Shown: positions 8,418 through 18,284, counted from the first letter of the stretch. The stretch: DNA of 28,940 nt from RGIG4097 sp964367645 (GCA_964367645.1 CAYIYN010000010.1:1-28940), one strand, 5' to 3'. The notes: a model not told the origin generated them from the sequence alone. Program-made: numbers and translations.

Positions 8418-8780
8418 AACTTTTCCTTTTTGCAATCTATAATTTCTACCGTTTTGTTTTTTATTTTTTATTTTCCGCTTTCTTGCGTTTTGCACCTAAA
8501 TCCGCATTTTTGTATCGCACTCCATTCATTCGTTTTTATGCAGTGCGCCCAGCGGAGCGAAGCGCAAAATCCCTGTATGCACACAGTTAAACGGATTGTT
8601 CTCTCATTGCCCATCAACAGTTGTATGAAGAAGCCTTATACACGCAACTGTTAATTAAATTGCGACATTTGTGATGATTTTGTGTGACACGCAAGGTTCC
8701 GAGCCGCCCGTCGCACATTTATTGCATGGCGACAAAGCGTTCTTGAGTATCACGCAAAAGGGCGCACATGGCGCAATTTA
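8418..8780. other. 363-bp intergenic region between ychF and argS
   Basis: No gene is seen. It holds an 8-bp inverted repeat (8616-8623 with 8645-8652) followed on the plus strand by AATTAAAT. Just past the ychF stop is a small GCGC hairpin (8762-8774) followed by CTTTT on the minus strand, which may terminate ychF. No clear sigma-A promoter for argS stands out. Confidence 0.5.
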
Positions 8781-9863
8781 CTAAACGTTGAAGCGGAACA
8801 AAACAACATCATTGTCTTGCATCACGTAGTCCTTTCCTTCACTGCGGACTTTACCCTTTTCCTTGGCGGCATTGAAAGAGCCGCACTCAAGAAGGGTTTT
8901 GCAGTCAACTATCTCGGCGCGTATAAATCCCTTTTCAAAATCGGAGTGAATTTTTCCTGCCGCTTGAGGAGCTTTTGTGCCTTTTACTATGGTCCAGGCG
9001 CGAGTTTCTTTTTCGCCTGCGGTGAGATAACTAATAAGCCCCAAAAGTTCATACGATGCTGCCACAAGTTTATCAAGACCGCTGATGTTGAGACCGTATT
9101 CTTCCATAAACATTGCTCTTTCATCGTCATCGAGAGCGGATAAATCTTCTTCGAGTTTTGCACACAAGATTATGCAACCCGCACCCTCTTCGGCGGACGC
9201 GTTTTGTACAAGTGAGGTATAATTATTGCCATTTATTCCGCTTTCGTCCACATTTGCAACGTAAATTACGGGTTTGGATGTCAAAAGAAACTGTTCTTCA
9301 ACAAAGGCTTTGAAATCGTCGTCCATAGGCAGGGTTCTAAGCGGTTTGCCGCTTTCAAGCCAGGCGTTCATTTTGGTAAGTCTTTCAAAATCTTCCGCAA
9401 ACTTTTTGTCGGCTTTGAGCATAACCTGCGCCTTTCCGACTCGCCTCTCAATGGCTTCCATATCCGAAAAGATAAGTTCCAAATTTATGGTTTCTATATC
9501 GCGCAAAGGGTCGATTTTGCCGTCAACGTGGGTGATATTTTCATCGTCAAAACATCTGACAACATGTACGATTGCGTCAACTTCTCTTATATGAGAAAGA
9601 AATTTATTACCCAGCCCTTCGCCCTTGCTTGCGCCACGGACAAGACCTGCTATATCCACAAATTCTAGAGTCGTGGGGGTGATTTTTTTGCTATCGTAAA
9701 GTGCGGCTAGTTTGTTGAGCCTCTCGTCCGGCACGGCTACTACGCCAATATTTGGCTCTATTGTGCAAAAAGGATAATTCGCCGCAGCCGCTCCCGCCTT
9801 TGTTATGGCATTGAAAAGCGTGCTTTTGCCGACGTTGGGCAATCCTACAACTCCCAGTTTCAT
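8781..9863 (-). CDS. ychF: Redox-regulated ATPase YchF (Obg family)
   Basis: YchF is a universally conserved P-loop protein that binds ribosomes and, unlike other Obg-family members, prefers ATP. G1 is GLPNVGKST near residue 6 and G3 is DIAGLV. The G4 position reads NVDE rather than NKxD, the hallmark of the ATP-preferring YchF group. A C-terminal TGS domain ends in DYVMQDNDVVLFRFNV, the normal family end. The start is placed at the ATG at 9863 (MKLGVVG, 360 aa), because the alternative GTG two codons upstream overlaps the AGAGG ribosome binding site. It is divergent from uppP with about 100 bp between. Confidence 0.97.
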   Translation of the reverse strand: MKLGVVGLPNVGKSTLFNAITKAGAAAANYPFCTIEPNIGVVAVPDERLNKLAALYDSKKITPTTLEFVDIAGLVRGASKGEGLGNKFLSHIREVDAIVHVVRCFDDENITHVDGKIDPLRDIETINLELIFSDMEAIERRVGKAQVMLKADKKFAEDFERLTKMNAWLESGKPLRTLPMDDDFKAFVEEQFLLTSKPVIYVANVDESGINGNNYTSLVQNASAEEGAGCIILCAKLEEDLSALDDDERAMFMEEYGLNISGLDKLVAASYELLGLISYLTAGEKETRAWTIVKGTKAPQAAGKIHSDFEKGFIRAEIVDCKTLLECGSFNAAKEKGKVRSEGKDYVMQDNDVVLFRFNV

Positions 9864-9967
9864 ATACACCTCTAAACTGCGTCAAAACGCGTGCGCGTTC
9901 ATATCTGCGCGCTCACATCAGTACAATATTTCAGTATAAACGAAATTGGAGGATTAGTAAAGGGAAA

Positions 9968-10744
9968 ATGAAAATTTGGGAAGCCGTTGTCCTTGGAATC
10001 GTGCAAGGCGCAAGTGAATTTTTGCCCATATCATCTTCGGGGCATCTTTTTCTTTTGGAGAAACTGGGTGTGGGCGAAGAAAGTCTTTTTTTTAACGTAT
10101 GTTTACACGTCGGCACTTTGCTCTCTGTTTTGATTGCACTAAGAGGCGAATGGATACCTCTTGTGAAAAACCCTCTACAAAAAAAGACCGCCTATATTTT
10201 CATTGCCTGCGTTCCGACCGTGCTTATCGCAGTCATTTTCAAGGTGCTTGCGCCCGACCTTTTGACAGGCAAACTTTTGGGCTTTGGATTCATTCTAACC
10301 GCTTGTTTACTCTTCCTTGGAGAAAAGCGTTTATTTGCAAAAGAGGGGTTTCTTGATGTCAAAACTAGCATATTAACAGGCATTATGCAAGGAATAGCCG
10401 TGTTGCCGGGCATCTCTCGCAGTGGTTCTACAATAGCTTGTATGAGCATGCTTGGAATGGGAAAAGAAGAGGCTGCAAACTTCTCTTTTTTGCTCTCTAT
10501 TCCGATTATTATCGGCTCTGCCCTGCTTGAAGGCGGAGAGGTGATCTTTTCGGACGTCGGCTTTGACACTTCTCAAATCGCACCCGTTGTCGTAGGCACT
10601 GTTTGTGCCTTCATTTCGGGCTATATATCCATCGGCTTCTTTTTGAAAATGATAAAGCGCAGATCTCTTATGGGATTTGCGCTCTACACTCTTTTGCTTG
10701 GTATTGTCGTAACTCTTTTACCTTTGTTTGTGAAAGGATTTTAA
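9968..10744 (+). CDS. uppP: Undecaprenyl-diphosphate phosphatase (UppP/BacA)
   Basis: UppP removes a phosphate from undecaprenyl diphosphate at the membrane so the lipid can carry the next cell-wall precursor; extra copies can give bacitracin resistance. Both family motifs are present: EFLPISSSGH at residues 17-26 and PGISRSGSTI near residue 150. Several hydrophobic segments fill its 258 aa, close to family length. AAAGGG lies four bases upstream of the ATG. The gene is monocistronic, divergent from ychF, and ended by a strong terminator. Confidence 0.96.
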   Translation: MKIWEAVVLGIVQGASEFLPISSSGHLFLLEKLGVGEESLFFNVCLHVGTLLSVLIALRGEWIPLVKNPLQKKTAYIFIACVPTVLIAVIFKVLAPDLLTGKLLGFGFILTACLLFLGEKRLFAKEGFLDVKTSILTGIMQGIAVLPGISRSGSTIACMSMLGMGKEEAANFSFLLSIPIIIGSALLEGGEVIFSDVGFDTSQIAPVVVGTVCAFISGYISIGFFLKMIKRRSLMGFALYTLLLGIVVTLLPLFVKGF

Positions 10745-10745
10745 T

Positions 10746-10774
10746 AAAACGGCGCGGTTATGCCGCGCCGTTTT
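10746..10774 (+). terminator. Intrinsic terminator of uppP
   Basis: A perfect 12-bp stem (10746-10757 with 10763-10774) with a 5-nt loop begins two bases after the uppP stop. The right arm ends in TTTT. Its A-tract makes it potentially bidirectional. Confidence 0.9.
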
Positions 10775-10880
10775 GTCAATAAATTTACTTTTCTTGTCTA
10801 ATATTTATGTCGACTGATTCAAGAGTTCACAATCGTTGCTGACATGGCGACTTTTTAGTTCGCCCAAAATTGATTTTGTG

Positions 10881-12542
10881 TCATTTTGATGCAAAAACCC
10901 TCGCTTCATAGGGTTTTAGCGTTGCGCCGATTTCGCCGTCGTAATTGGCTAAAATTTGCTTCATGCCGCCTTCTATAAACGGCTTGATAGTTGCCGTGTC
11001 TAAGGTGTTTTCGGACAGGTTGATAACAACGGTAAGTTTGCTGCCGTCCTCGCCGATTTTGTCGTAAACAAACAGATTTTTGTCGTGTTCAAGATGAAGA
11101 ACAAACTTTCCGTATATTGCCGCCGCAAAATATTCCTTGCGCAGAGCTATCGCTTTGCGGTAGAAATTAAGTTGAGAATTCGGATCGTCTAGTTGATCTT
11201 CAACGTTGACTTCGGGATAGTTTGGATTGACGGTATACCAAGGTTTGCCGCTTGTAAATCCTGCGTTTTTGCTGTTGCTCCATTGAACGGGAGTGCGGGC
11301 GTTGTCGCGCGCGGCGTATTTTGCCATTTTGAGGATTTTTTCGTCGGAGAAAATCTTAAGTTTCTCAAAAATCTTTTTTGTTGAGAACGTTGCGACGTCG
11401 ATAAAGTCTTCCCACTTTTCAAACGTCAGATTGCTCATGCCAATTTCCTGCCCCTGATAGACAAACTGCGTGCCGGATAGGAATGTGTACATTGTGCAAA
11501 GTGCCTTGCCGCTTTCAAAGCGCAATTTTTCGCTGCCGTAGCGGGAAATTATGCGAGGTTGGTCGTGATTTTCAATATAATTCGTGTTCCAACCTGCCTC
11601 GTAAAGTTTTGTCTGCCAGTTGTCGTAAACTTTTTTCAATTTGACAAGATTGAACGGACGGCGGATATAAGAAGTCATAAAGCAATCCGCTTCCATATGT
11701 TGAAAACCGAACATCATATCAAGCACTTTGTCTTTGCCCGCTATATATTTGAGGGCTTTTTTAGGTGTCATCATCGGCGCTTCGCCAACCTGCATAGCAT
11801 CATATTCTTTTAGCACTTCGCGGTATTCTTTGAGATATTTAATCAGATTCGGTCCGCCGGAATAGTGTTCGGAGCCGCGCATAACGGGAATTGGGAATCC
11901 GTTTGGCAGCCCTTCTTTTTTGCTGATGTAGGTTATGACGTCTTCTCTGAAGCCGTCGACGCCCATATCCAACCAGAAACGCATGATGGACTTGACTTCT
12001 TCTCTCACCGCGGGATTGTCGTGGTTAAGGTCTGGTTGTTCCACAGCAAAGAGGTGCAGATAATATTCGCCGCGCTGCTTATTATAAGTCCAACCGTCGC
12101 CGGGGAAAGTCGCCATCCAGTTGTTGGGGAATTTTTTGCCATCCTTGCCCTTGCCCGGACGCCATATGTAATAATCCTTATATTTAGGATCGCCGGCGGC
12201 GGATTTAAGAAACCACTCGTGTTTGTCGGAAGTGTGGTTGACAACCAAATCCATAATGACTTTTATTCCTCTTTCGTGTGCGCCTTTTAACACTTCTTTG
12301 AAATCGCCCAGCGTGCCGTACTCGGGAGCGATGTTGCGGTAATCCGCGATATCGTAGCCGTAGTCCGCCTGCGGGGAGCAATACATTGGAGAAAACCATA
12401 TCGCGTTGCAGCCGAGGCTCTTGATATAATCCAGTTTGTCGAATATGCCCTTTAGGTCGCCTATGCCGTCGCCGTTTCCGTCCTTGAAAGAACGCGGCCA
12501 AACTTGGTAGACGCACATTTCCTTAAACCATTTTCTTTCCAT
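10881..12542 (-). CDS. GH13 alpha-glucosidase, oligo-1,6-glucosidase-like, cytoplasmic
   Basis: This is a 553-aa family 13 glycoside hydrolase with the full catalytic set: Asp201 in GFREDVI (nucleophile), Glu254 in QVGEAPM (acid/base) and His326-Asp327 in ENHDQPR. The DGNGDGIGDL loop at 21-30 matches the calcium-binding loop of the oligo-1,6-glucosidase/trehalose-6-phosphate hydrolase group. Val after the nucleophile is associated in that group with alpha-1,6 preference. There is no signal peptide, so it should act on imported oligosaccharides. AAGGAGG precedes the ATG at 12542; the longer frame upstream runs into gyrA and is rejected. It lies just past the gyrA terminator with no clear promoter of its own, so read-through may feed it. 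Exact substrate is unknown. Confidence 0.9.
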   Translation of the reverse strand: MERKWFKEMCVYQVWPRSFKDGNGDGIGDLKGIFDKLDYIKSLGCNAIWFSPMYCSPQADYGYDIADYRNIAPEYGTLGDFKEVLKGAHERGIKVIMDLVVNHTSDKHEWFLKSAAGDPKYKDYYIWRPGKGKDGKKFPNNWMATFPGDGWTYNKQRGEYYLHLFAVEQPDLNHDNPAVREEVKSIMRFWLDMGVDGFREDVITYISKKEGLPNGFPIPVMRGSEHYSGGPNLIKYLKEYREVLKEYDAMQVGEAPMMTPKKALKYIAGKDKVLDMMFGFQHMEADCFMTSYIRRPFNLVKLKKVYDNWQTKLYEAGWNTNYIENHDQPRIISRYGSEKLRFESGKALCTMYTFLSGTQFVYQGQEIGMSNLTFEKWEDFIDVATFSTKKIFEKLKIFSDEKILKMAKYAARDNARTPVQWSNSKNAGFTSGKPWYTVNPNYPEVNVEDQLDDPNSQLNFYRKAIALRKEYFAAAIYGKFVLHLEHDKNLFVYDKIGEDGSKLTVVINLSENTLDTATIKPFIEGGMKQILANYDGEIGATLKPYEARVFASK

Positions 12543-12585
12543 AAAATCCTCCTTAATGGGGTAGTTCGTTTTTGTTGTTAAAACA

Positions 12586-12614
12586 CAAAAGCGGGAGTTT
12601 ATGTCCCGCTTTTG
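12586..12614 (-). terminator. Intrinsic terminator of gyrBA
   Basis: A perfect 11-bp stem (12586-12596 with 12604-12614) around a 7-nt loop begins about 10 bp after the gyrA stop. On the minus strand it is followed by a T-rich run. Only about 43 bp separate it from the GH13 start. Confidence 0.85.
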
Positions 12615-12624
12615 ATATGTCACC

Positions 12625-15192
12625 TTATATTTCTGCTTTATTCTCTGCACCATAGGCCGTGCTTTCACCTTCGGTTTCAAGCGCGCCTGATACCGCCTCG
12701 ACGTTTTCCTCAGATTCATCTTCGTTCTCTTCACGAGGTGCAAGAGCAATGCTCACGACTTTAGCTTTTTCATCTTTAAGACGCATAATGCGCACACCTT
12801 GTGTGGCTCTGCCAATCTTGCTTATCTCGTCTGCGTGCACCCTGATTATGATTCCGTTGTCGGTTATCATCATAATATCGGTTTCGCCGTCAAGGACCTT
12901 GAGGTTGACAAGCGCGCCTGTCTTATCGTTGAATACGCCTGCCTTTACGCCCTTGCCCGCTCTGCCTTGCAGAGGATAATCGGACACAGAACTGCGCTTT
13001 CCGTAGCCGTTTTCGGTCACTGTCAAGATTTCGCTATCGGGTCCGATAACCGCCAAATCTTCCATATACGCGCCGTCTGCCAATCTCATAGACTTGACGC
13101 CGAGTGCCGTTCTGCCCACCGTGCGGACCGTCTTTTCGTTGAAGCGTATGCAGTTGCCTTCGCTTGACGCCATAATCAGTTCGTCGTTGCCGGATGTCAA
13201 AACCGCCTCGATAAGTTGGTCGCCCTCATTAAATTTTATTGCTATCTTACCATTGCGTTTAACAGAGTCGAATTCCGCAAGCGGAGTTTTCTTTATCAAA
13301 CCTTGTTTTGTGGCAAGCACCAAGAATTTCCCCTCTTTATCTTCGGGCAGACGCAGTATCGCCTGCACTTTTTCGCCGCTGTCTAATTGCAACAGATTGA
13401 CAAGCGCTCTGCCTCTTGCGGTCTTGCTCGCTTCGGGAATTTCGTAGCCCTTCAGCCTAAACGCTTTGCCCAAGTTTGTGAAGAACAGCATTTCTTGGTG
13501 TGTGTGACTTATAAACAGTTTTTCAACAAAGTCGTCTTCTTTTGCCTTGTGCCCCGTGATACCCACGCCGCCGCGATGTTGAGAGTGATACTCCTTGACC
13601 GCCTGACGCTTGATATATCCACCGTGAGTCATACTGACGACGATGTCTTCTTTTTCGATTAAGTCTTCGATGTCGATTTCGGAATAATCGTAACTGAGTT
13701 GCGATAATCTTGGAGTGCCGTATTTTTCTTTTATCTCGCTCATTTCGTCGATAATGATTTGCTTTACGACGTTCATATCGCCCAAAATGCGAGTGTATTC
13801 TTCAATTTCAATGCGCTTTTGATTCAGCTCATCGTTGATTTTCTCAACCTCAAGCCCTGTAAGGCGTTGCAGACGCATCTCGAGAATCGGGACAGCCTGC
13901 GCCTCGGAAAGCAGAAAACGCTCGCCCAATTTGACAATGGCGTCACCACGGTCGGCGCACTTTTTTAACAATTCGACAACTTCGTCGATGTTGGCGAGTG
14001 CAATCGCCAAACCTTCAAGGATATGAGCGCGCTCTCTTGCCTTTTCAAGATCAAAACGGGTGCGGCGCACGATGACGTTCTCTTGGTGTGCGACATAGCA
14101 CTCCAACAATTCTTTGAGATTCAGAACGCGCGGAACGCCGTCCACAAGAGCCAAAAGAATTATAGAATTGTTGATTTGGAGTTGAGTCTGTTTAAAAAGC
14201 GTGTTGAGCACCACTTGCGCGTTGAAGTCTTTCTTCACATCAATAACTATGCGCATGCCGTGACGGTCGGTTTCTTCGCTGATGTCGGAAATGCCTTCAA
14301 TGCGTTTGTCTTTGACTTGGTCGGCAATGTTTTCAATGAGTTTCGCTTTGTTGACTTGATAAGGAATTTCGGTTATTACAATACGGCTTTTGCCGTTGGG
14401 CAGTTCGTCGATTTCCGTTTTTGAACGAATAACCGCCGTGCCTCTGCCTGTGCGGTAAGCCTGCTTAATAGCCGCTCTGCCAAGCACCAAACCGCCCGTG
14501 GGATAATCGGGTGCGGGAATAAAATCCATAAGATCATCAACGGTAAGTTCGGGATCTTTTATAAGAGCGACCGCCGCGTCGATAACTTCACCGAGGTTGT
14601 GAGGAGGAATGGACGTCGCCATACCAACCGCAATGCCGTCTGAGCCGTTTACAAGCAAGTTTGGAAAGCGTGAAGGCAGCACGACAGGCTGTTCTCTGGT
14701 ATCATCAAAGTTGGGATAAAAATCTACGGTTTTTTTGTCAATATCGCGTATCATTTCAAGCGCGATTTTGCTCATTCTCGCTTCGGTATAGCGATATGCC
14801 GCCGCCGGGTCGCCGTCGACCGAGCCGAAGTTTCCGTGCCCGTCGACAAGAGGACATCTTATTGAGAAATCCTGCGCCAAACGCACCAAAGCGTCATAGA
14901 CGGAGCTGTCGCCGTGAGGATGGTATTTACCAAGCACTTCACCGACGATTGTAGCGCATTTGCGGTAGGGTTTGTCGGGCGTCAAACCATTGTCGTTCAT
15001 TGCATACAAAATTCTGCGGTGAACGGGTTTCAGCCCATCTCTGGCGTCCGGAATAGCACGCGAAACGTTAACAGCCATCGCGTAGGAAATAAAAGATTTT
15101 TTAAGTTCCCCACGCACTTCCACGGGCACTATTTTGCTTTGAGAAAGATGCTCTATATATTCTTTGTCTTTATCGTTTAGTTGTTTAGCCAC
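12625..15192 (-). CDS. gyrA: DNA gyrase subunit A
   Basis: GyrA forms the A2B2 enzyme that introduces negative supercoils using ATP. The 855-aa protein has the breakage-reunion domain with the active Tyr in AAAYRYTEARM (near residue 124) and a C-terminal beta-pinwheel. The GyrA box is a variant, QHRGGVG instead of QRRGGKG. The quinolone-resistance region reads HGDSSVYDALV, with Ser and Asp at the two usual resistance positions, so it looks like the sensitive type. The C-terminus is a short acidic tail. The start is GTG at 15192 with AAGGAGG eight bases upstream; the nearby ATG is out of frame. It follows gyrB by 13 bp. Confidence 0.97.
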   Translation of the reverse strand: MAKQLNDKDKEYIEHLSQSKIVPVEVRGELKKSFISYAMAVNVSRAIPDARDGLKPVHRRILYAMNDNGLTPDKPYRKCATIVGEVLGKYHPHGDSSVYDALVRLAQDFSIRCPLVDGHGNFGSVDGDPAAAYRYTEARMSKIALEMIRDIDKKTVDFYPNFDDTREQPVVLPSRFPNLLVNGSDGIAVGMATSIPPHNLGEVIDAAVALIKDPELTVDDLMDFIPAPDYPTGGLVLGRAAIKQAYRTGRGTAVIRSKTEIDELPNGKSRIVITEIPYQVNKAKLIENIADQVKDKRIEGISDISEETDRHGMRIVIDVKKDFNAQVVLNTLFKQTQLQINNSIILLALVDGVPRVLNLKELLECYVAHQENVIVRRTRFDLEKARERAHILEGLAIALANIDEVVELLKKCADRGDAIVKLGERFLLSEAQAVPILEMRLQRLTGLEVEKINDELNQKRIEIEEYTRILGDMNVVKQIIIDEMSEIKEKYGTPRLSQLSYDYSEIDIEDLIEKEDIVVSMTHGGYIKRQAVKEYHSQHRGGVGITGHKAKEDDFVEKLFISHTHQEMLFFTNLGKAFRLKGYEIPEASKTARGRALVNLLQLDSGEKVQAILRLPEDKEGKFLVLATKQGLIKKTPLAEFDSVKRNGKIAIKFNEGDQLIEAVLTSGNDELIMASSEGNCIRFNEKTVRTVGRTALGVKSMRLADGAYMEDLAVIGPDSEILTVTENGYGKRSSVSDYPLQGRAGKGVKAGVFNDKTGALVNLKVLDGETDIMMITDNGIIIRVHADEISKIGRATQGVRIMRLKDEKAKVVSIALAPREENEDESEENVEAVSGALETEGESTAYGAENKAEI

Positions 15193-15205
15193 TTTTCATT
15201 CCTCC

Positions 15206-17116
15206 TTAGACGTCCAGATCCTCAACCAATTTGGCGTTTTCTTCGATAAACTGGCGACGCAGTTCGGGTTGTTCACCCATCAGTATGGTAAACAACTCGT
15301 CTGCTGCGATAGCGTCTTCCATCGTCACCCTAAGCAGTGTGCGGTATTGCGGATCCATAGTGGTTTCCCAAAGTTGGTCCGGGTTCATTTCGCCAAGGCC
15401 TTTATAGCGCTGCAAATCGTATCCCTTTCTGCCGTTTTCGGCATAGAACGCGTCAAGCGCGGCGTCATCGTAAAAATATTGTTCCTGTTTGCCTCTTGCA
15501 AGTTTATAAAGCGGAGGCTGTGCGATATATACGTGGCCGTTTTCGATAAGCGGGCGCATAAAGCGGAAGAAGAACGTTAGCATGAGAATGCGAATGTGAC
15601 TGCCGTCGACGTCCGCATCCGTCATGCAGATAATGCGTTCATAGCGCAGTTTGCTTTCGTCGTATTCGGTGTTGATACCGCAGCCGAAAGCCGTTATCAT
15701 TGCCTTTATTTCTTCATTTTCAAGCACTCTGTGCAGTCTTGCCTTTTCAACGTTCAATATTTTGCCTCTGAGAGGAAGGATTGCCTGAAATCGGCGATCT
15801 CTGCCCTGTTTTGCACTGCCGCCCGCGCTGTCGCCCTCAACAAGATAGATTTCGCAGTTGTGGGGGTCTTTATCGGTGCAGTCTGCAAGTTTGCCGGGGA
15901 GCGTCGTGCTTTCGAGCGCGCTCTTTCTTCTTGCTGTTTCACGCGCGGCACGCGCCGCCTCTCTTGCCCTTTGCGCGGTAATTGTCTTTAAAATGAGTTC
16001 TTTGGCCTCTCTGGGATGTTCTTCAAGATAAGTCCCAAGACCCTCCGTCACTCCCTTTGCAACGGCGTTACGCATACTGCTGTTGCCCAATTTGGTTTTG
16101 GTTTGACCTTCAAATTGCGGTTCTTCAAGTTTGACGGAGATAATCGCCGTCAAGCCCTCGCGCACGTCTTCGCCTGAAAGTTTGTCCGCTCCCTTCAAAA
16201 TGCCCATTTTCGTGCCGTAGTCGTTGATGACTTTGGTTATAGAGGATTTAAATCCGTCCAAATGGGTGCCGCCCTCTTCGGTGTTAATGTTGTTTGCAAA
16301 CGCCAAAATCGTTTCGGTATAACTGTCGTTGTACTGCATCGCCACTTCGATTTCGCTGTCAACGTACTTTGCGTCAAAATAAATCACGTTTTCAAAGATT
16401 GTATCGTGCGTGCGGTTTAGACTTTCCACAAAGCTGACGATTCCGCCTTCATAGCAAAAAGTTTCGTGTTTTACAGGCTGAACACGGAAATCTGAAAGTT
16501 CGATTGTCAAACCTTTGTTGAGATACGCAAGTTCTCTAAGCCGCGTCTTCATGGTTTCATAGTGGAAATCCAGTGTTTCAAATATAGTGTCGTCGGGGCG
16601 GAAAGTTATCGTGGTGCCGCTTTCTGTCGACGTGCCGACTTGGGCGAGCGGACGCTCCGCCACGCCGCGGTTGAAACGCATACGGTACAATTTGCCGTCT
16701 TGGCGAACCTCTGCGATAAGCCATTCCGACAAAGCGTTTACGCAAGAAACGCCCACGCCATGCAAACCGCCTGAAATTTTGTAGCCGCCGTTGCCGAATT
16801 TTCCGCCTGCGTGAAGTTTTGTTAAAACTACTTCCACTGCGGATTTGCCTTCTTTTTCGATTATTCCAACGGGAATACCTCTGCCGTTGTCCGTGACGCG
16901 GACGGAGCCGTCGGACAGTACTTCAACGTTTATATGATCGCAAAATCCCGCAAGCGCTTCGTCTATGGAGTTGTCCACCACCTCGGTGACCAAATGATGC
17001 AGTCCGCGTGTGTCCGTCGAACCTACATACATACCCGGGCGCTTGCGAACAGGATCCAGTCCTTCCAGCACCTGTATGTCGGTTGCATTATAACTGTGTT
17101 TTACTTCTTCGTCCAT
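15206..17116 (-). CDS. gyrB: DNA gyrase subunit B
   Basis: GyrB is the ATPase half of gyrase. The GHKL ATPase domain carries DNSIDEALAG, the Gly-rich GGLHGVGVSCVNALS and the transducer region. The TOPRIM metal site is present as EGDSAGGSAKQGRDR, with DADVDGSHI further on. The C-terminus ends IEENAKLVEDLDV, as in full-length GyrB; 636 aa is typical of Gram-positives. A GGAGG ribosome binding site sits just before the ATG. The operon is read from a promoter at 17182-17210. It lies about 10 kb from dnaA, not beside it as in Bacillus. Confidence 0.97.
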   Translation of the reverse strand: MDEEVKHSYNATDIQVLEGLDPVRKRPGMYVGSTDTRGLHHLVTEVVDNSIDEALAGFCDHINVEVLSDGSVRVTDNGRGIPVGIIEKEGKSAVEVVLTKLHAGGKFGNGGYKISGGLHGVGVSCVNALSEWLIAEVRQDGKLYRMRFNRGVAERPLAQVGTSTESGTTITFRPDDTIFETLDFHYETMKTRLRELAYLNKGLTIELSDFRVQPVKHETFCYEGGIVSFVESLNRTHDTIFENVIYFDAKYVDSEIEVAMQYNDSYTETILAFANNINTEEGGTHLDGFKSSITKVINDYGTKMGILKGADKLSGEDVREGLTAIISVKLEEPQFEGQTKTKLGNSSMRNAVAKGVTEGLGTYLEEHPREAKELILKTITAQRAREAARAARETARRKSALESTTLPGKLADCTDKDPHNCEIYLVEGDSAGGSAKQGRDRRFQAILPLRGKILNVEKARLHRVLENEEIKAMITAFGCGINTEYDESKLRYERIICMTDADVDGSHIRILMLTFFFRFMRPLIENGHVYIAQPPLYKLARGKQEQYFYDDAALDAFYAENGRKGYDLQRYKGLGEMNPDQLWETTMDPQYRTLLRVTMEDAIAADELFTILMGEQPELRRQFIEENAKLVEDLDV

Positions 17117-17181
17117 TGTTCCTCCATATAAAACTTATATAAGCAGTTAATACATTATTTAATTACATAATACTATTGTAT

Positions 17182-17210
17182 ATTATAACCATAGAAATTT
17201 TAATTATCAA
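17182..17210 (-). promoter_or_regulatory. Sigma-A promoter of gyrBA
   Basis: On the minus strand TTGATA (17210-17205) and TATAAT (17187-17182) are 17 nt apart in AT-rich DNA. Transcription should start near 17175, leaving a leader of about 60 nt before gyrB. Confidence 0.75.
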
Positions 17211-17309
17211 GTACTTTTTTGGTTTTTCGCGGACGTTTTGCACATATTTTCGTGAAAAGCATTTGCGGCTCGCTTTTTTTCGCTGAAAATTGCTTAAAGA
17301 CGGTTTATA

Positions 17310-17338
17310 TTGACATTTAGGCACTTTTAATCTATCTT
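17310..17338 (+). promoter_or_regulatory. Promoter of the fibronectin-III-like/lipoprotein pair
   Basis: TTGACA at 17310-17315 and TATCTT at 17333-17338 are 17 nt apart. The predicted start near 17345 leaves room for the GAGG at 17354 as ribosome binding site, which supports the TTG at 17367 over the TTG at 17352. Confidence 0.55.
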
Positions 17339-17366
17339 TTATGTATCAAGTTTGAGGCGTAAAGCG

Positions 17367-18284
17367 TTGGCAAATCATCCAAACCAAACACTGTTTGTAC
17401 AAAAGACACCGCGCGGCAAAATTTTGCCTCTTTTTTTGGCGCTCTTCGTTTGTTTTTTGAGTTTGGCACCCTTCATATATCCAAATGGGGTTGTTGATGC
17501 GGGCAGTTTAATTTCAGTTGAAAAAAGCGCTTCGGGAAATATCGTTTTGTCTTGGATGCCTTTCGATGGCGATTTGGACGGCTATACGGTATACATAAAC
17601 GGCGTCAAATCCACATCGGACGAGTATATCGACACGTCATTAGACGTCACTTCCGCACTGACCACTCCCGGTCAATACGCTTTCACGGTTTACACTCGCT
17701 TTAACGGTGAGCCTACACTGTACGCAAGCATTACCTATGACCACTACGTCGCGATGTTAGCCGTCAGTGAGGTGCGCCTGCAAGGCAATGAGATCGTTTG
17801 GGACTCCGTAAGCGGCGCAAGCGGCTACAAACTATATGTCGAAGGTGTTGACTTCGGCACTTACACAAGTTGCCGCGCAAACGTTGCAGACCGCCTTATA
17901 CTGACAAAGCGCTATTACGTTTCCGTCTTGCCTTACAGTTCAAACACTTATTACACCGCTCCGCCGTCCGGTTCTTGCGCCCTTGATATTTCAAGAACGG
18001 GCTCCGTTGAAAAGTTGTATCTTTCGGTCTTTAACGGCGAGTTGACGCTGTCTTGGGCGCCCGTGAACGGAGCGTCGTATTACAAATACACGATTTTGCC
18101 CGCGACTCAATCGCCGTCCGGTGACGACGTTTGTTCCACAACCGTAACTTGCATTTCCATTTCATCATTTGTGACAGACGGAGATACCGGATATGTTGCG
18201 ACGGTCGCTGCTTTTGATGGTGTCGCTACCATCCCTTGTTCGATTTCCTTCAAGTTCAAAAACGGGGAGGTTGTCCTCATATGA
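17367..18284 (+). CDS. Exported or membrane-anchored protein with fibronectin-III-like modules
   Basis: A basic N-terminus and a hydrophobic segment at about residues 19-38 (ILPLFLALFVCFLSLAPFIY) indicate Sec export or a membrane anchor. The rest appears to be three beta-rich modules of 75-90 residues, each with a pattern such as IVLSWMPFDGDLDGYTVYING, IVWDSVSGASGYKLYVEG or LTLSWAPVNGASYYKY. These resemble fibronectin type III strands (W in strand B, Y-x-V/L-Y-x-x-G in strand C). No catalytic motif is seen. The start is probably TTG 17367 (305 aa) with GAGG nine bases upstream; TTG 17352 would add five residues. Its stop overlaps the next start (ATGA), so the two proteins are co-translated and may act together at the cell surface. 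Function unknown. Confidence 0.8.
   Translation: MANHPNQTLFVQKTPRGKILPLFLALFVCFLSLAPFIYPNGVVDAGSLISVEKSASGNIVLSWMPFDGDLDGYTVYINGVKSTSDEYIDTSLDVTSALTTPGQYAFTVYTRFNGEPTLYASITYDHYVAMLAVSEVRLQGNEIVWDSVSGASGYKLYVEGVDFGTYTSCRANVADRLILTKRYYVSVLPYSSNTYYTAPPSGSCALDISRTGSVEKLYLSVFNGELTLSWAPVNGASYYKYTILPATQSPSGDDVCSTTVTCISISSFVTDGDTGYVATVAAFDGVATIPCSISFKFKNGEVVLI

Noticed and set aside
8418..8495. N-terminal extension of argS by 26 codons
   Set aside because: The extension is Lys/Arg/Asn-rich and unlike family N-termini, while ATG 8417 has a good ribosome binding site.
8418..8780. T-box riboswitch upstream of argS
   Set aside because: The conserved AGGGTGGNACCGCG motif and an antiterminator/terminator pair were not found.
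12543..12749. N-terminal extension of the GH13 gene by 69 codons
   Set aside because: It crosses the gyrA terminator and overlaps gyrA; ATG 12542 has AAGGAGG at ideal distance.
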